Below, in pieces: positions 54,820-63,887 of a stretch of 64,000 bases of DNA. The stretch is from Idiomarina seosinensis (GTDB lineage: Bacteria > Pseudomonadota > Gammaproteobacteria > Enterobacterales > Alteromonadaceae): assembly GCF_003987275.1 (NCBI RefSeq), contig NZ_PIQF01000002.1:529960-593959 (forward strand). Reading direction: 5' to 3'. Below the pieces are notes generated by a model. It was not told the origin of the DNA. It worked only from the letters and a program-made list of their open reading frames with translations, and ran no database searches. Position 1 is the first letter of the stretch. Every line of letters starts with the position of its first letter. The position numbers and the translations under genes were made by a program.

Positions 54820-55434
54820 ATGAGTAAGTGGTTGTTAGGGTTAGTTAGTAGCTTTTTACTGGTGTTTAGCGTGCATGCACAAAACTTTGAAGAAGGTGTG
54901 CATTATGAGGTGATTGCCGATGACGCGACCAGTAAGCCAGAAATTGTTGAGTTCTTCTCGTTTTACTGTGTCCATTGTTACCGCTTTGAGCCAATTGCTG
55001 AGTCGATAAAACAAGCGCATCCGGACCAATTCAAAAAATCTCATGTGTCTTTTATAAGCCCGCGTGGTGATGTTGGCGAAACGATGACAAAAGCTTTTGT
55101 GGCAGCCCAAAAATTAGATATAGAAGATAAAATCAGCTCCGCTATATTTGATTACAACTTTGTTAAAGAAAACATGCTAACGAGTAAGCAAGATATCCGT
55201 AATGTATTTGTGGTAAACGGTGTTGCTGGAGAAGAGTTTGATAAAGCAATGGCTAGCTTTTCAGTTAGAGCTGCGGCGAGTAAAATGGATCGTCGAGCGA
55301 GTGACTTGGGGATTAATGCAACGCCAACCTTTATTGTTAATGGAAAATATAAAATGTTGCCGCAAGGGTTTCGCGACAGCGACGACTTTGCCGCAGACTT
55401 TACGGCACTGGCAAGTTACTTAGTCAAAAAATAA
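54820..55434 (+). CDS. dsbA: Thiol:disulfide interchange protein DsbA
   Basis: Periplasmic oxidase introducing disulfide bonds. 204 residues with a signal peptide cut after Ala20. The active site is Cys50-Val-His-Cys53 in FFSFYCVHCYRF, the CVHC version known from Vibrio cholerae rather than the CPHC of E. coli. The cis-proline loop is NATPTFIVNG. The ATG at 54820 with GAAGGTG upstream is chosen; an in-frame TTG six codons earlier is unlikely. Probably co-transcribed with srkA; terminator follows. Confidence 0.95.
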   Translation: MSKWLLGLVSSFLLVFSVHAQNFEEGVHYEVIADDATSKPEIVEFFSFYCVHCYRFEPIAESIKQAHPDQFKKSHVSFISPRGDVGETMTKAFVAAQKLDIEDKISSAIFDYNFVKENMLTSKQDIRNVFVVNGVAGEEFDKAMASFSVRAAASKMDRRASDLGINATPTFIVNGKYKMLPQGFRDSDDFAADFTALASYLVKK

Positions 55435-55452
55435 AAATATTTTGATAACGAT

Positions 55453-55479
55453 AACCCCCAGAATTTGGGGGTTTTTTTA
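55453..55479 (+). terminator. Terminator after dsbA
   Basis: AACCCCCA / TGGGGGTT stem with loop GAATT, ending in seven T. Between it and the convergent channel gene (55480-55607) I see only an inverted repeat ATATGAT-CATA-ATCATAT at 55488-55505. Confidence 0.9.
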
Positions 55480-55607
55480 CGACCAAAATATGATCATAAT
55501 CATATTTTTATGTGAACATTAACGTTGCAAGACTAAAAAGCCTTTGCTAGTGTATTTAGCACATGGATAGAAAGCTGTACAAGGACGTACTATTCATCCG
55601 CCCCGCG

Positions 55608-56822
55608 CTAGTCTCTCGTCTCACTTGAGTTGACTGGCAACTCCTTATTAAAGTACTGGTAATACTTCAGCTCGAAGTCCGGCAATACGGTATAAAGGTG
55701 CTCAATGATCGTTGACTGAATAGCCTCGTATTTTGTCCACTCGGTATTACTTGAAAATGCGTACACTTCTAATGGCAGGCCGGCAGGCGTTGGCTGCAGT
55801 AAACGGGCCATAAAAGTCATGTCTTGGCGAACATTAGGGTGGTTAGCCAGATAATGGTGAGCATAAATACGGAAAACTGATAAATTACTGACCGGAGCCG
55901 TGAGTTCATTTTCCTTTAACCAGGTTTTTAGATCCTGATCGAAAAAACGTTCAATGATCGGTTTTAATGCTTCTTCGTCAAGCTGTTTAGCGCTGTCTAA
56001 ATCGAGCATTATCGACCGCATCATTCTACGGCCACCTGAATTAATCATTCCTTGCCAGTTTTTGAAGGAGCGGTGAATGAGTATTGATGTGGGTAAATAA
56101 ACGTATGTCTTGTCCCAGTTTTCGACTTTTACGGTAATTAACCCAACTTCTTTAACAACACCATCGACATTTGAATCGGGAACCTGGATCCAGTCGTCAA
56201 TTGCGACCATCCGGTTACTTGCTAATTGCACACCTGCGACAAAACCCAGCAATGTATCTTTAAAGACAACCATTAAAATAGCCGTCATGGCGCCAAAGCC
56301 GCTGAGCAGGTACATGGGTGATTTGTCCATAAATATGGCGACGGTAATGATGATAGCCATTAATACCAGCACCAGCTTAACAACCTGAATCACCCCGGTG
56401 ATAGGCACTTCTTTTGCTTTATTTGAATAATCGTAAGCAATAGAAATAACGTTGGTCAGAGCCGTTAAAATACTGGTTATCACCCAGGTAAGATAAAGAG
56501 CAACGGCGGTCTTTAGTGGTGATTGCCAGCTCTCAAAACTATTGGTGAATATGACGGGAATAAAGGCATTGATAACTAACACCGGAGCTAAGTTTGCACA
56601 GCGTTTAAAAAAGCCACTGTTAACTAATGCGCTATACCAGCGTTCAGGCGCCTTTTTAATCAAACGGTGAATGGCTTTATCGATAATAAAGCGAGCTATT
56701 GTGTATGCGATATAGCTGGTGGCAATGATGATGGCGGCATTAATAGCAACTGCTAAATACTCAATAATGCTTTCTTCCAGTCCCGTCTTGTTGAGCCACT
56801 GCGTGACAAACTCTAAATCCAT
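55608..56822 (-). CDS. Mechanosensitive channel of the MscS superfamily, YbdG type
   Basis: 404 residues (E. coli YbdG 415). Five hydrophobic helices fill the first 200 residues; the pore helix and MscS signature region reads LLSGFGAMTAILMVVFKDTLLGFVAGVQLASNRMVAIDDWIQVP (about 173-216). It is followed by the beta domain VEVGLITVKVENWDKTYVYLPT-like text, the FKNWQGMINSGGRRMMRSI segment diagnostic of the YbdG branch, and a soluble C-terminus. Predicted to open under hypo-osmotic stress with small conductance. It lies 7 bases behind the acyltransferase gene. Confidence 0.9.
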   Translation of the reverse strand: MDLEFVTQWLNKTGLEESIIEYLAVAINAAIIIATSYIAYTIARFIIDKAIHRLIKKAPERWYSALVNSGFFKRCANLAPVLVINAFIPVIFTNSFESWQSPLKTAVALYLTWVITSILTALTNVISIAYDYSNKAKEVPITGVIQVVKLVLVLMAIIITVAIFMDKSPMYLLSGFGAMTAILMVVFKDTLLGFVAGVQLASNRMVAIDDWIQVPDSNVDGVVKEVGLITVKVENWDKTYVYLPTSILIHRSFKNWQGMINSGGRRMMRSIMLDLDSAKQLDEEALKPIIERFFDQDLKTWLKENELTAPVSNLSVFRIYAHHYLANHPNVRQDMTFMARLLQPTPAGLPLEVYAFSSNTEWTKYEAIQSTIIEHLYTVLPDFELKYYQYFNKELPVNSSETRD

Positions 56823-56829
56823 GGTTGTA

Positions 56830-57750
56830 TTACCTTAGTTGATGGGCTTGGTTTATTTCGTCCTGTAATTGTTCAATGATAGCGTCTTTTTCGTGCCAAC
56901 GTTGGTTAAGCCACTTCTGAAAGTGTGCTTTAAAGGCGTCGTCGGTTGAGTAATCCCCGATCAGATCATCGGAAATCGGTAATGTACGGATATTTACATA
57001 GACGTTACGTAGCTGGCCACTTAGCAAATGCCACAATACCGGACGGTTATTTTTGCCCGGATAAGCAATAGTAATATCCAGTATCGCTTCAAACTGGTCT
57101 CCCATTATTTGTAAAGAAAAAGCGGTGCCACCAGCCTTAGGAGGAAGTAGGTAGCGATAGGGACTTTGCTTTTTCTTATGTTTTTCGGGAGTAAAGCGCG
57201 TGCCCTCGCAAAAATTAACAACGGTAGTCGGTATATGGCGAAATTTTGCACAAGAGCGGGTCGTTGTCTCAATATCCCGGCCTTTTAAATGAGGTTTTTT
57301 TTCTAAGGCTTCCTTTGAGTAGCGACGCATAAAAGGCATGTCCAGGGTCCAACAACCCCAGCCGACAATTGGGACCCAAAGTAGCTGCCGTTTTAGGAAG
57401 AAACGTGGCATCGGCATATTGCGGCGCGCTAAGTGCATTAGTACAAACACGTCTACCCAACTGCGATGGTTGGCCATTATCATATACCAACCCTTCTTAT
57501 GCAGCTCTAAGTCCCCTTCGATATGCCAGTGCATCGGCTGAGTCAATTGAAATAGAAAAGACATACAGTATGCCCAGAGTCGAAATACTGCGTTACCCAG
57601 GTTGGAAAAAAAGTGTTGAGCAAATCGAAACGGCAACAAAATTTTGAAGATACCTACGATAACGACACTAATTCCGATGATAGCGGTAGTAGTAATCGCC
57701 CAAGTGAGGTTTATAAACACCCGAAAAGGGATCAGCAATTTGGTCAACAT
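56830..57750 (-). CDS. 1-acyl-sn-glycerol-3-phosphate acyltransferase-like, YihG type
   Basis: 306 residues, membrane protein of the PlsC family, here closest to E. coli YihG. An N-terminal membrane segment (about 10-32) precedes the acyltransferase motifs NHRSWVDVF (HX4D, about 94-102) and CEGTRFTPEK (motif III), followed by a Pro/Gly segment. Probably transfers an acyl chain to a lysophospholipid. Starts at ATG 57750 with AGGA upstream; a TTG one codon earlier is in frame. Together with srkA and dsbA it recalls the E. coli srkA-dsbA-yihF-yihG neighbourhood, but inverted and with a channel gene added. Confidence 0.85.
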   Translation of the reverse strand: MLTKLLIPFRVFINLTWAITTTAIIGISVVIVGIFKILLPFRFAQHFFSNLGNAVFRLWAYCMSFLFQLTQPMHWHIEGDLELHKKGWYMIMANHRSWVDVFVLMHLARRNMPMPRFFLKRQLLWVPIVGWGCWTLDMPFMRRYSKEALEKKPHLKGRDIETTTRSCAKFRHIPTTVVNFCEGTRFTPEKHKKKQSPYRYLLPPKAGGTAFSLQIMGDQFEAILDITIAYPGKNNRPVLWHLLSGQLRNVYVNIRTLPISDDLIGDYSTDDAFKAHFQKWLNQRWHEKDAIIEQLQDEINQAHQLR

Positions 57751-57848
57751 CAATTTTTCCTATGCCGGTAGTGTGCACTCTTACTCTATTAATAAATCAT
57801 AACGGAACAAACTTTGGTTGTCTGTTGCGAAACTCGATAATTTAAATA

Positions 57849-57868
57849 TACTGTACATATATACAGTT
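57849..57868 (+). promoter_or_regulatory. LexA (SOS) box over the imuA promoter
   Basis: TACTGTACATATATACAGTT, that is CTGT-N8-ACAG, differing from the E. coli consensus (TACTGTATATATATACAGTA) at two positions. It overlaps the -10 hexamer TATACT (57847-57852) of a promoter with TTGCGA (57825-57830) and a 16-base spacer, so LexA would block it directly. 16 bases before the imuA start codon. Confidence 0.9.
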
Positions 57869-57883
57869 ATTTTCGGGGTTACT

Positions 57884-58480
57884 ATGCAGCCAAAACTACA
57901 GCAGTTAGTCACTAAGGGACTCGTTTGGCAGGGAAAGCCCTCTTCTTTACAAGAGCACGATTATTTACCCAGTGGGTCTCAGCCATTGGATGAAAAGTTA
58001 GGTGGAGGCTGGCAGCTAGGAGGCTTGCACGAGTGTCAGCAACAACGGCCGTTTACCGAGCAGCGGTTGATCGTTCCGCTATTAAATCAGGCATTACAAC
58101 GCCAACTTCCTGTTTTTTGGGTGGCCCCTCCGGCGTTGCTATCGGCAGCAGGTCTAACATGGCAGTTGTGCCAGTCATCGTATCATGTCGTCATAGAGGC
58201 TTCTGGTCTGGAAGCCGCTTGGGCGTTTGAACAAATATTGCTAAGTGGATCGGGCCTGGCATTGCTTTGGTTGCCGCAGCAGGATACCGATGCAGCTATG
58301 GTCAGACGTTGGTATAAAGCCGCCCAGTCTGGGTTGCAGGCGGGCTTTGTTTTTACTGGAGTCCAGTCTCAAACTGAGGCTAGAGCCTATACCAATCGGG
58401 TGTTAATACAACAGCAGCATAACCGTTTGGATATTATCAAACGCCGCTACGGTTGGCCGCTTCATAACGTTGCACTATGA
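57884..58480 (+). CDS. imuA: SOS mutagenesis cassette protein ImuA
   Basis: 198 residues, RecA/SulA-like protein that works with ImuB and DnaE2 in error-prone translesion synthesis. Typical start: LVWQGKPSS, then the LPSGSQPLDEKLGGGWQLGGLHEC block (about 28-51), which is the RecA-like N-terminal part, followed by a degenerate ATPase fold without an obvious full Walker A. I start at the ATG at 57884, behind the LexA box; the frame is open 22 codons upstream, through the promoter. imuB overlaps by 4 bases (ATGA). Confidence 0.9.
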   Translation: MQPKLQQLVTKGLVWQGKPSSLQEHDYLPSGSQPLDEKLGGGWQLGGLHECQQQRPFTEQRLIVPLLNQALQRQLPVFWVAPPALLSAAGLTWQLCQSSYHVVIEASGLEAAWAFEQILLSGSGLALLWLPQQDTDAAMVRRWYKAAQSGLQAGFVFTGVQSQTEARAYTNRVLIQQQHNRLDIIKRRYGWPLHNVAL

Positions 58481-59892
58481 GTCTCTGGTTATATTGCCAT
58501 TTCCCAGACTTACTATTGGATACCATGCGCCGCATGAATCCTGTTATTGATAACTATCCGCTGGCGCTTTATCAGCAACAAACTCGGCGAGAAAGAGTTC
58601 TTCAATGCAATGAAAAGGCTCGTCAGCTGGGAGTAGAAAAAAATCAGACTCAGGTTTTAGCACAAAGTATCGCTTTGGACCTGATCTGCCGCCCCTACTC
58701 TGAGGAAAAGGAAAGTCGCGCGCTTAAGCACTTGGCCGATAAGCTTTATCAGTCGGTGGACAAGCTTGTACTTTTTCCACCGCAAGGTATTGCTATTGCA
58801 TTAGATAGTTTACTGCGGCTTTATCAAGGGGTTGAGCCTTTGCTCGAGCATTTAAAAGAAGCTTTTTATGCGCTGGAACTTAATGTTTCACTCAGTCTTG
58901 GGCATAGCCCTGAATCGGCAAAATGTTTGGCTGTGGCTGGCGCGGAACAGTTCTCCGATAACCGCCGTTGTATACAACAAGCGCTTGGCGAGCTTAGCGT
59001 TTTCCAATTCGGCTGGGAGTCAAGTACGACAGAAAAACTGAACAAGTCAGGGATAAAGCAGCTGAAACAATTAATGCCGATCCCAGCAGCGCAGGTAGGT
59101 AAGCGCTTTGGCAACAAAATAGTCAATCAATTAAAGGACTTAAAAGGAGAGCACGTAGCTCCGTATACATTTTATCAACCAGCCGAATACTTTTTCATGT
59201 CATTGGATCTGGTGACTGAAATTGAGCATTGGCAAGGATTGCTATTCCCCTTAAAGCGGTTGTTAAAGGAACTGGAACAGTTCCTTTATCAGCGCCAAAA
59301 GGTTATTCGCGAGTTAGATATAACCTTGCATCATAGGCAACAGCAGCAGACCAAAGAGCGACTACGGTTTGCTGCTGATAACTGGCGCGCATCACAGTTT
59401 TTACAGCTAATTCAATTACAGGTCACACGGTCACCCCTAAAACAACCGGTAATTGCGTTAAGTATTCACGCGGATAAATTATCCACGCTTGATCGTGAAA
59501 GCGGTCAATTACTGGCAGAAGCATCTCAGCATCAAGGCGATCTGCAAGAGCTGCTTAGCCGCCTTCAGGCGCGCTTAGGTGAGGCATCTTTATATAGCCC
59601 AGGGTTATCAACGGATCCAAGGCCGATGCACAACGAAATGAAAAAAACGGCAGGAAATTTAACTTTATGCCCAGCCCTAAAATTAAAGCGTCCGTTATGG
59701 CTACTGCCCAATGCTGAACCGGTAGATATCCAGCAATGGCACTTACTAGAGGGTCCTGAGCGCATCGAAACCGGTTGGTGGGATGAATCCCCTTACGAAC
59801 GGGATTACTGGCTGGCAACGGATCAATATCAACGTAGTGGTTGGTTATATTTTGAAAAAGGCCATTGGTTTTTACAGGGCTGGTTCAGTTAA
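58477..59892 (+). CDS. imuB: Y-family polymerase-like protein ImuB
   Basis: 471 residues. N-terminal palm/finger region of a Y-family polymerase: LWLYCHFPDLLLDTM, LQCNEKARQLGV. Where active enzymes have the SIDEAF metal-binding motif it reads IALDSLLRL, lacking the catalytic Asp-Glu pair, so it is an inactive adaptor as known for ImuB. A helix-hairpin-helix region (about 185-215) and little-finger domain follow, with a C-terminal extension ending WFLQGWFS. The start overlaps imuA by 4 bases and the stop overlaps dnaE2 by one (TAATG). Confidence 0.9.
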   Translation: MSLWLYCHFPDLLLDTMRRMNPVIDNYPLALYQQQTRRERVLQCNEKARQLGVEKNQTQVLAQSIALDLICRPYSEEKESRALKHLADKLYQSVDKLVLFPPQGIAIALDSLLRLYQGVEPLLEHLKEAFYALELNVSLSLGHSPESAKCLAVAGAEQFSDNRRCIQQALGELSVFQFGWESSTTEKLNKSGIKQLKQLMPIPAAQVGKRFGNKIVNQLKDLKGEHVAPYTFYQPAEYFFMSLDLVTEIEHWQGLLFPLKRLLKELEQFLYQRQKVIRELDITLHHRQQQQTKERLRFAADNWRASQFLQLIQLQVTRSPLKQPVIALSIHADKLSTLDRESGQLLAEASQHQGDLQELLSRLQARLGEASLYSPGLSTDPRPMHNEMKKTAGNLTLCPALKLKRPLWLLPNAEPVDIQQWHLLEGPERIETGWWDESPYERDYWLATDQYQRSGWLYFEKGHWFLQGWFS

Positions 59893-62800
59893 TGCGTTAT
59901 GCCGAGTTACACTGCTTAAGCAACTTTAGCTTTTTACGTTCGGCCGCGTTCCCCGCTGAACTAGTAGAAACTGCTGACGAACTGGGGTATCAAGCACTGG
60001 CAATAACCGATGAGTGTTCAGTCGCTGGGATAGTCAGGGCTTATCAGGCGGCTAAGCACAGTGCTTTAAAGTTAATTGTCGGTAGTGAATTCCGTCATCC
60101 AGAGCTAGGTACTTTTGTCGTGTTATGCCCTACCCGCCAAGCTTACGGTCAATTGTGCCGAAAAATCACTCAGTTCCGGGGCCGTGCAGAAAAAGGAAAC
60201 TACTGCATTAATGCCGAGGACTTTTTGCAAGGTTTTAAAGATTGTTTGCTGCTCTGGCATCCGGTGATCGCAGGCACAGGAGTATCTTACGCTAAAGCAC
60301 TTAACTACGGACATCAGCTCAAGCGCTATTGGACTGACCGATACTGGCTATTATACGAAAGGTATTATAGCAGTAATGATAAGCGCGAATTTCGTTTCAC
60401 TCGTAGATTACAACAACAATTAGCAGTTTCTGTAGTTGCCGCAGGTGGTTGCCTTATGAGTGATAAAGATCGGCAACCGCTACTTGATATTATACGCGCA
60501 ATCGCTCAAGGGCGAGCGCTTCATCAGGCTCCGGAGTATGCAACACACAACGGTGAGCAACGGCTGCGAAGCCTGTCTGAGCTCAATCAGTGTTACCCTT
60601 CAGAGTGGCTGCAAGAAACGACAAAAATTGCTGATAGGTGTACTTTTTGCCTCGATGAGCTTCGTTATGAATACCCTGCTGAGCTAGTACCAAAGGGACT
60701 GACGGCAACGGCTTATTTGCGACAACTCACCGAAGCTGGGGCGGCTAAGCGTTATCCCCAGGGCGTTCCAGAAAAAGTTCGTCACCAATATGAAAAAGAA
60801 TTGGATCTGATAAGAGAGCAGTCCTATGAGTATTTCTTTTTAACCATTCACGATCTGGTTTGTTTTGCACAGGAACAAGGAATCCTTTATCAGGGCCGCG
60901 GCTCTGCTGCTAACTCCGTTGTTTGCTATTGTCTGGAAATAACCGCGGTTAATCCCGCGCAAATCGAGGTTTTGTTTGAGCGCTTTATCTCTAAGGAACG
61001 AGACGAACCGCCGGATATCGATGTGGACTTTGAACATGAGCGACGTGAAGAGGTAATTCAGTATATTTATAAAAAGTATGGTCGCGAGCGGGCTGCATTG
61101 ACCGCTACTGTTATCCGGTATCGGTTTCGCAGTGCGTTTCGGGACGTCGGCAAGGCGCTAGGTTTTACTGAGCAGCAGTTGCAACACTACCGGCAAAATC
61201 TGGACCGGCGTGATACAGGTACCGGCTGGAAGCAACAATTAAAAGAGCAGTACCCATCGCTGGCTAACAGTCGGCGAGGCCAATTATTAATAGACTATAC
61301 TGAACAGCTTATGGGCTTTCCACGTCATCTTTCGCAGCATGTGGGGGGCTTCGTTATTTCTGCTGGGCCACTGTCCGACTTGGTGCCGATAGAAAACGCG
61401 AGTATGCATGAACGCACGGTCATTCAATGGGATAAAGATGACTTAGAAAGCTTAAAGCTGCTGAAAGTCGATATATTAGCGCTCGGTATGCTGACCGCTC
61501 TTCGAAAAATCATGCAATTACTCAACCAGCAAAACATTAACCTGTGTTTAGCTGATATCCCGCAAGAAGACAAAACCGTGTATCAGGCATTGCAAAAATC
61601 CGATTCTGTTGGCGTATTTCAGATTGAGTCGCGTGCGCAGATGAATATGCTACCTCGGTTAAAACCAGCAACATTTTACGACCTGGTTATTCAAATTGCG
61701 ATTGTAAGGCCGGGCCCAATTCAGGGTGATATGGTTCATCCTTATTTAAGGCGAAGAGCTGGATTAGAGCCCGTTGATTACCCAAGTAACGAGGTAAAGT
61801 CGGTGCTTGAGCGTACATTAGGGGTGCCTATATTTCAGGAGCAGGCAATTAAGCTGGCGATGGTAGCTGCCGGCTTCAGTGGGGGAGAAGCTGATCAGCT
61901 TAGAAGAGCAATGGCCTCCTGGAGTAGCACAGGAAAATTAAAGCAGTTTGAACGTAAGCTTATCGACGGGATGTTACAGCGAGGCTATAGTGAAAACTTC
62001 GCTGAAAGGTTATTTCAGCAAATTTGCGGTTTCGGTCAGTACGGGTTTCCTGAATCGCACTCGGCCAGTTTTGCTAATTTAGCCTATGCCTCAGCGTGGT
62101 TCAAAATCCACTACCCAGCTGCATTCTATGTAGGCTTATTGAACAGTTTACCAATGGGATTCTACTCACCCTCGCAGCTGATTCAGGATGCAAAGCGTCA
62201 TGGCATTCGTTTTTTGCCCGTTGACGTTAATGCCAGTGATTGGGATTACTGTTGGCTGGCTGAACAAGGCAATTTAATTCGCATTGGACTGCGTCAAATC
62301 GCCGGTTTAACAAAAGGCCGTATGATAAACGCTTTGAAACAACGGGAAAATGGGTTTGAAACAATAGAAGCATTGCGGCAACAAGGTCTTTATGAGTCTG
62401 ATATCGAAGCTCTGGCCAAGGCGGATGCGTTAAAAAGTATCTCTGGACATCGCTATCAGGCCAGTTGGGATGCTTTGGTGATGAGTGATCAGCAGATGCC
62501 TTTATTTGGCTCAATTCAGGAAAGGTATGAGCAAATACAGTTAAAACCTGATGAGCAAGAGAACATCCGGTTTGATTATGCGAGTACCGGTTTAACTCTA
62601 AGGCGTCATCCATTGGCATTGCTCCGTCAACAGCGGGAAATTAGCAAATGTGTTGTTGCTGATGAATTAAGTTCTTGTCGTTCTGGTAGCCTTGTTCAGG
62701 TTGCAGGTTTGGTGACATGCAGGCAAAGGCCGGGAACTAAAAGTGGAGTCACTTTTTTAACGCTGGAAGATGAGACAGGTAATATCAACGTTGTCGTTTG

Positions 62801-62972
62801 GGCGGCTACTGCAAGAGAGTACCGAAAAGCTTTTTTAAGCAGTCGACTACTATGGGTTAAAGGTGTCATCGAGAGTAATGAGGACGGAGTTATTCATGTG
62901 GTTGCCGGCCGTCTCGACGATAAGACAGAGCTATTATCGATAGACCGGCTTCAGAGCCGTCGTTTTCATTAA
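59892..62972 (+). CDS. dnaE2: Error-prone DNA polymerase III alpha subunit DnaE2
   Basis: 1026 residues, C-family polymerase for mutagenic lesion bypass under SOS control. N-terminal PHP domain (YAELHCLSNFSFLRSA), polymerase active site PPDIDVDFEHERREEV (Asp pair, about 378-385), the KVDILALGMLTAL region, and a C-terminal OB-fold (VQVAGLVTCRQRPGTKSGVTFLTLEDETG). QMPLF at residues 868-872 resembles a beta-clamp-binding pentapeptide. The ATG at 59892 coincides with the imuB stop (TAATG). The final gene of the LexA-controlled cassette. Confidence 0.95.
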   Translation: MRYAELHCLSNFSFLRSAAFPAELVETADELGYQALAITDECSVAGIVRAYQAAKHSALKLIVGSEFRHPELGTFVVLCPTRQAYGQLCRKITQFRGRAEKGNYCINAEDFLQGFKDCLLLWHPVIAGTGVSYAKALNYGHQLKRYWTDRYWLLYERYYSSNDKREFRFTRRLQQQLAVSVVAAGGCLMSDKDRQPLLDIIRAIAQGRALHQAPEYATHNGEQRLRSLSELNQCYPSEWLQETTKIADRCTFCLDELRYEYPAELVPKGLTATAYLRQLTEAGAAKRYPQGVPEKVRHQYEKELDLIREQSYEYFFLTIHDLVCFAQEQGILYQGRGSAANSVVCYCLEITAVNPAQIEVLFERFISKERDEPPDIDVDFEHERREEVIQYIYKKYGRERAALTATVIRYRFRSAFRDVGKALGFTEQQLQHYRQNLDRRDTGTGWKQQLKEQYPSLANSRRGQLLIDYTEQLMGFPRHLSQHVGGFVISAGPLSDLVPIENASMHERTVIQWDKDDLESLKLLKVDILALGMLTALRKIMQLLNQQNINLCLADIPQEDKTVYQALQKSDSVGVFQIESRAQMNMLPRLKPATFYDLVIQIAIVRPGPIQGDMVHPYLRRRAGLEPVDYPSNEVKSVLERTLGVPIFQEQAIKLAMVAAGFSGGEADQLRRAMASWSSTGKLKQFERKLIDGMLQRGYSENFAERLFQQICGFGQYGFPESHSASFANLAYASAWFKIHYPAAFYVGLLNSLPMGFYSPSQLIQDAKRHGIRFLPVDVNASDWDYCWLAEQGNLIRIGLRQIAGLTKGRMINALKQRENGFETIEALRQQGLYESDIEALAKADALKSISGHRYQASWDALVMSDQQMPLFGSIQERYEQIQLKPDEQENIRFDYASTGLTLRRHPLALLRQQREISKCVVADELSSCRSGSLVQVAGLVTCRQRPGTKSGVTFLTLEDETGNINVVVWAATAREYRKAFLSSRLLWVKGVIESNEDGVIHVVAGRLDDKTELLSIDRLQSRRFH

Positions 62973-62990
62973 GTGGCTAAGTCGGTTTTG

Positions 62991-63539
62991 TTAAGAAACC
63001 GGATGTACGTCCATTAAGTAATCATCCTTTAAATCCACATAATTTTGTGCAGACTGACTAAGGAAATTTTTCTCACTTTCGTTTAAAGGGCGTTTTTGCT
63101 CAATAGGGCTGCCCACATATAGGTAACCGCTTTTTAACCGTTTACCTGGAGGCACTAGGCTATTTGCGCCAATAATGACGTCGTCCTCAACCACAACATC
63201 ATCCATAATCACTGCTGACATGCCAACCAGAATGCGATTGCCTAACTGACACCCATGTAGCATACAGTGGTGGCCTACGGTTACTTCGTTACCAATAGTT
63301 AACGGATGCCCTGCTGGATTATTCGGCGAGCGACGGGTCACATGAAGCACCGTACCATCCTGAATATTAGTACGCTGACCAATCGCTATTTTATTTACGT
63401 CACCTCTGGCAACGACCATTGGCCAGACACTACTTTCATCTCCAATACTCACTTCCCCGACAATTACTGCACTGTTATCAAGGTACACACGTTCGCCGAT
63501 GACAGGCTGTTTCTCGTGAAAGCTGCGAATATCCGCCAT
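62991..63539 (-). CDS. Gamma-carbonic anhydrase family protein (YrdA-like)
   Basis: 182 residues of left-handed beta-helix hexapeptide repeats (about 12-150): VGEVSIGDESSVWPMVVARGDVNKIAIGQRTNIQDGTVLH and VGHHCMLHGCQLGNRILVGM. His residues near the ARGDV, VLH and GHHC segments fit the metal site of the family, although carbonic anhydrase activity is not shown for many members. E. coli yrdA also sits next to an rrn operon, as here. It is convergent with dnaE2 and divergent from the rrn promoters. Confidence 0.88.
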   Translation of the reverse strand: MADIRSFHEKQPVIGERVYLDNSAVIVGEVSIGDESSVWPMVVARGDVNKIAIGQRTNIQDGTVLHVTRRSPNNPAGHPLTIGNEVTVGHHCMLHGCQLGNRILVGMSAVIMDDVVVEDDVIIGANSLVPPGKRLKSGYLYVGSPIEQKRPLNESEKNFLSQSAQNYVDLKDDYLMDVHPVS

Positions 63540-63609
63540 AAGTCACTCCCCTTCCCGCTTAAAAGCTATCTGAAATGTTCGCTATCCTAGTTACTGTTAT
63601 AACAGACCC

Positions 63610-63646
63610 TTAGGCTTAATGCCTAATAGATCGCCAAGTTGGCGAT
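63610..63646. repeat. Two adjacent palindromes upstream of the rrn promoters
   Basis: TTAGGC-TTAAT-GCCTAA (63610-63626) and ATCGCCAA-G-TTGGCGAT (63630-63646). Perfect inverted repeats, 68-104 bases upstream of rrn P1, in the 220-base stretch between yrdA and P1. Not followed by T runs, so not terminators; possible protein-binding sites. Confidence 0.75.
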
Positions 63647-63713
63647 AATCACAGCGATCTGCTGTATCTTTAATCGAACGGTAATAAAAACAATTAAAAT
63701 CGCTAAAAAGCGC

Positions 63714-63741
63714 TTGACGGTCAGACATAAACGTCTAAAAT
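63714..63741 (+). promoter_or_regulatory. rrn P1 promoter
   Basis: TTGACG (63714-63719), 16-base spacer, TAAAAT (63736-63741), preceded by an A/T-rich block (63670-63710) fit for an UP element, followed by a GC-rich discriminator GCGC, the hallmark of stringently controlled rRNA promoters. Confidence 0.85.
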
Positions 63742-63816
63742 GCGCTCCACGTTCAAGGCAGGCAACGAAGCCGCCGAAAACAACGGTTTTCTAAAAAATC
63801 TTTTTTCAAAAAAGTA

Positions 63817-63844
63817 TTGACGGAAAACATCAGGTGTGTAGAAT
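63817..63844 (+). promoter_or_regulatory. rrn P2 promoter
   Basis: TTGACG (63817-63822), 16-base spacer, TAGAAT (63839-63844), 103 bases behind P1. An A/T-rich stretch precedes it (63791-63815). Confidence 0.85.
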
Positions 63845-63853
63845 ACGCACCTC

Positions 63854-63887
63854 TCGCAGCAAGGCTGCTGAGAAACGCTCTTTAACA
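63854..63887 (+). promoter_or_regulatory. rrn antitermination sites boxB and boxA
   Basis: Hairpin GCAGC-AAG-GCTGC (63856-63868, boxB-like) followed by CGCTCTTTAACA (63876-63887), a close match to the E. coli rrn boxA (TGCTCTTTAACA) bound by NusB/NusE. Confidence 0.88.
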
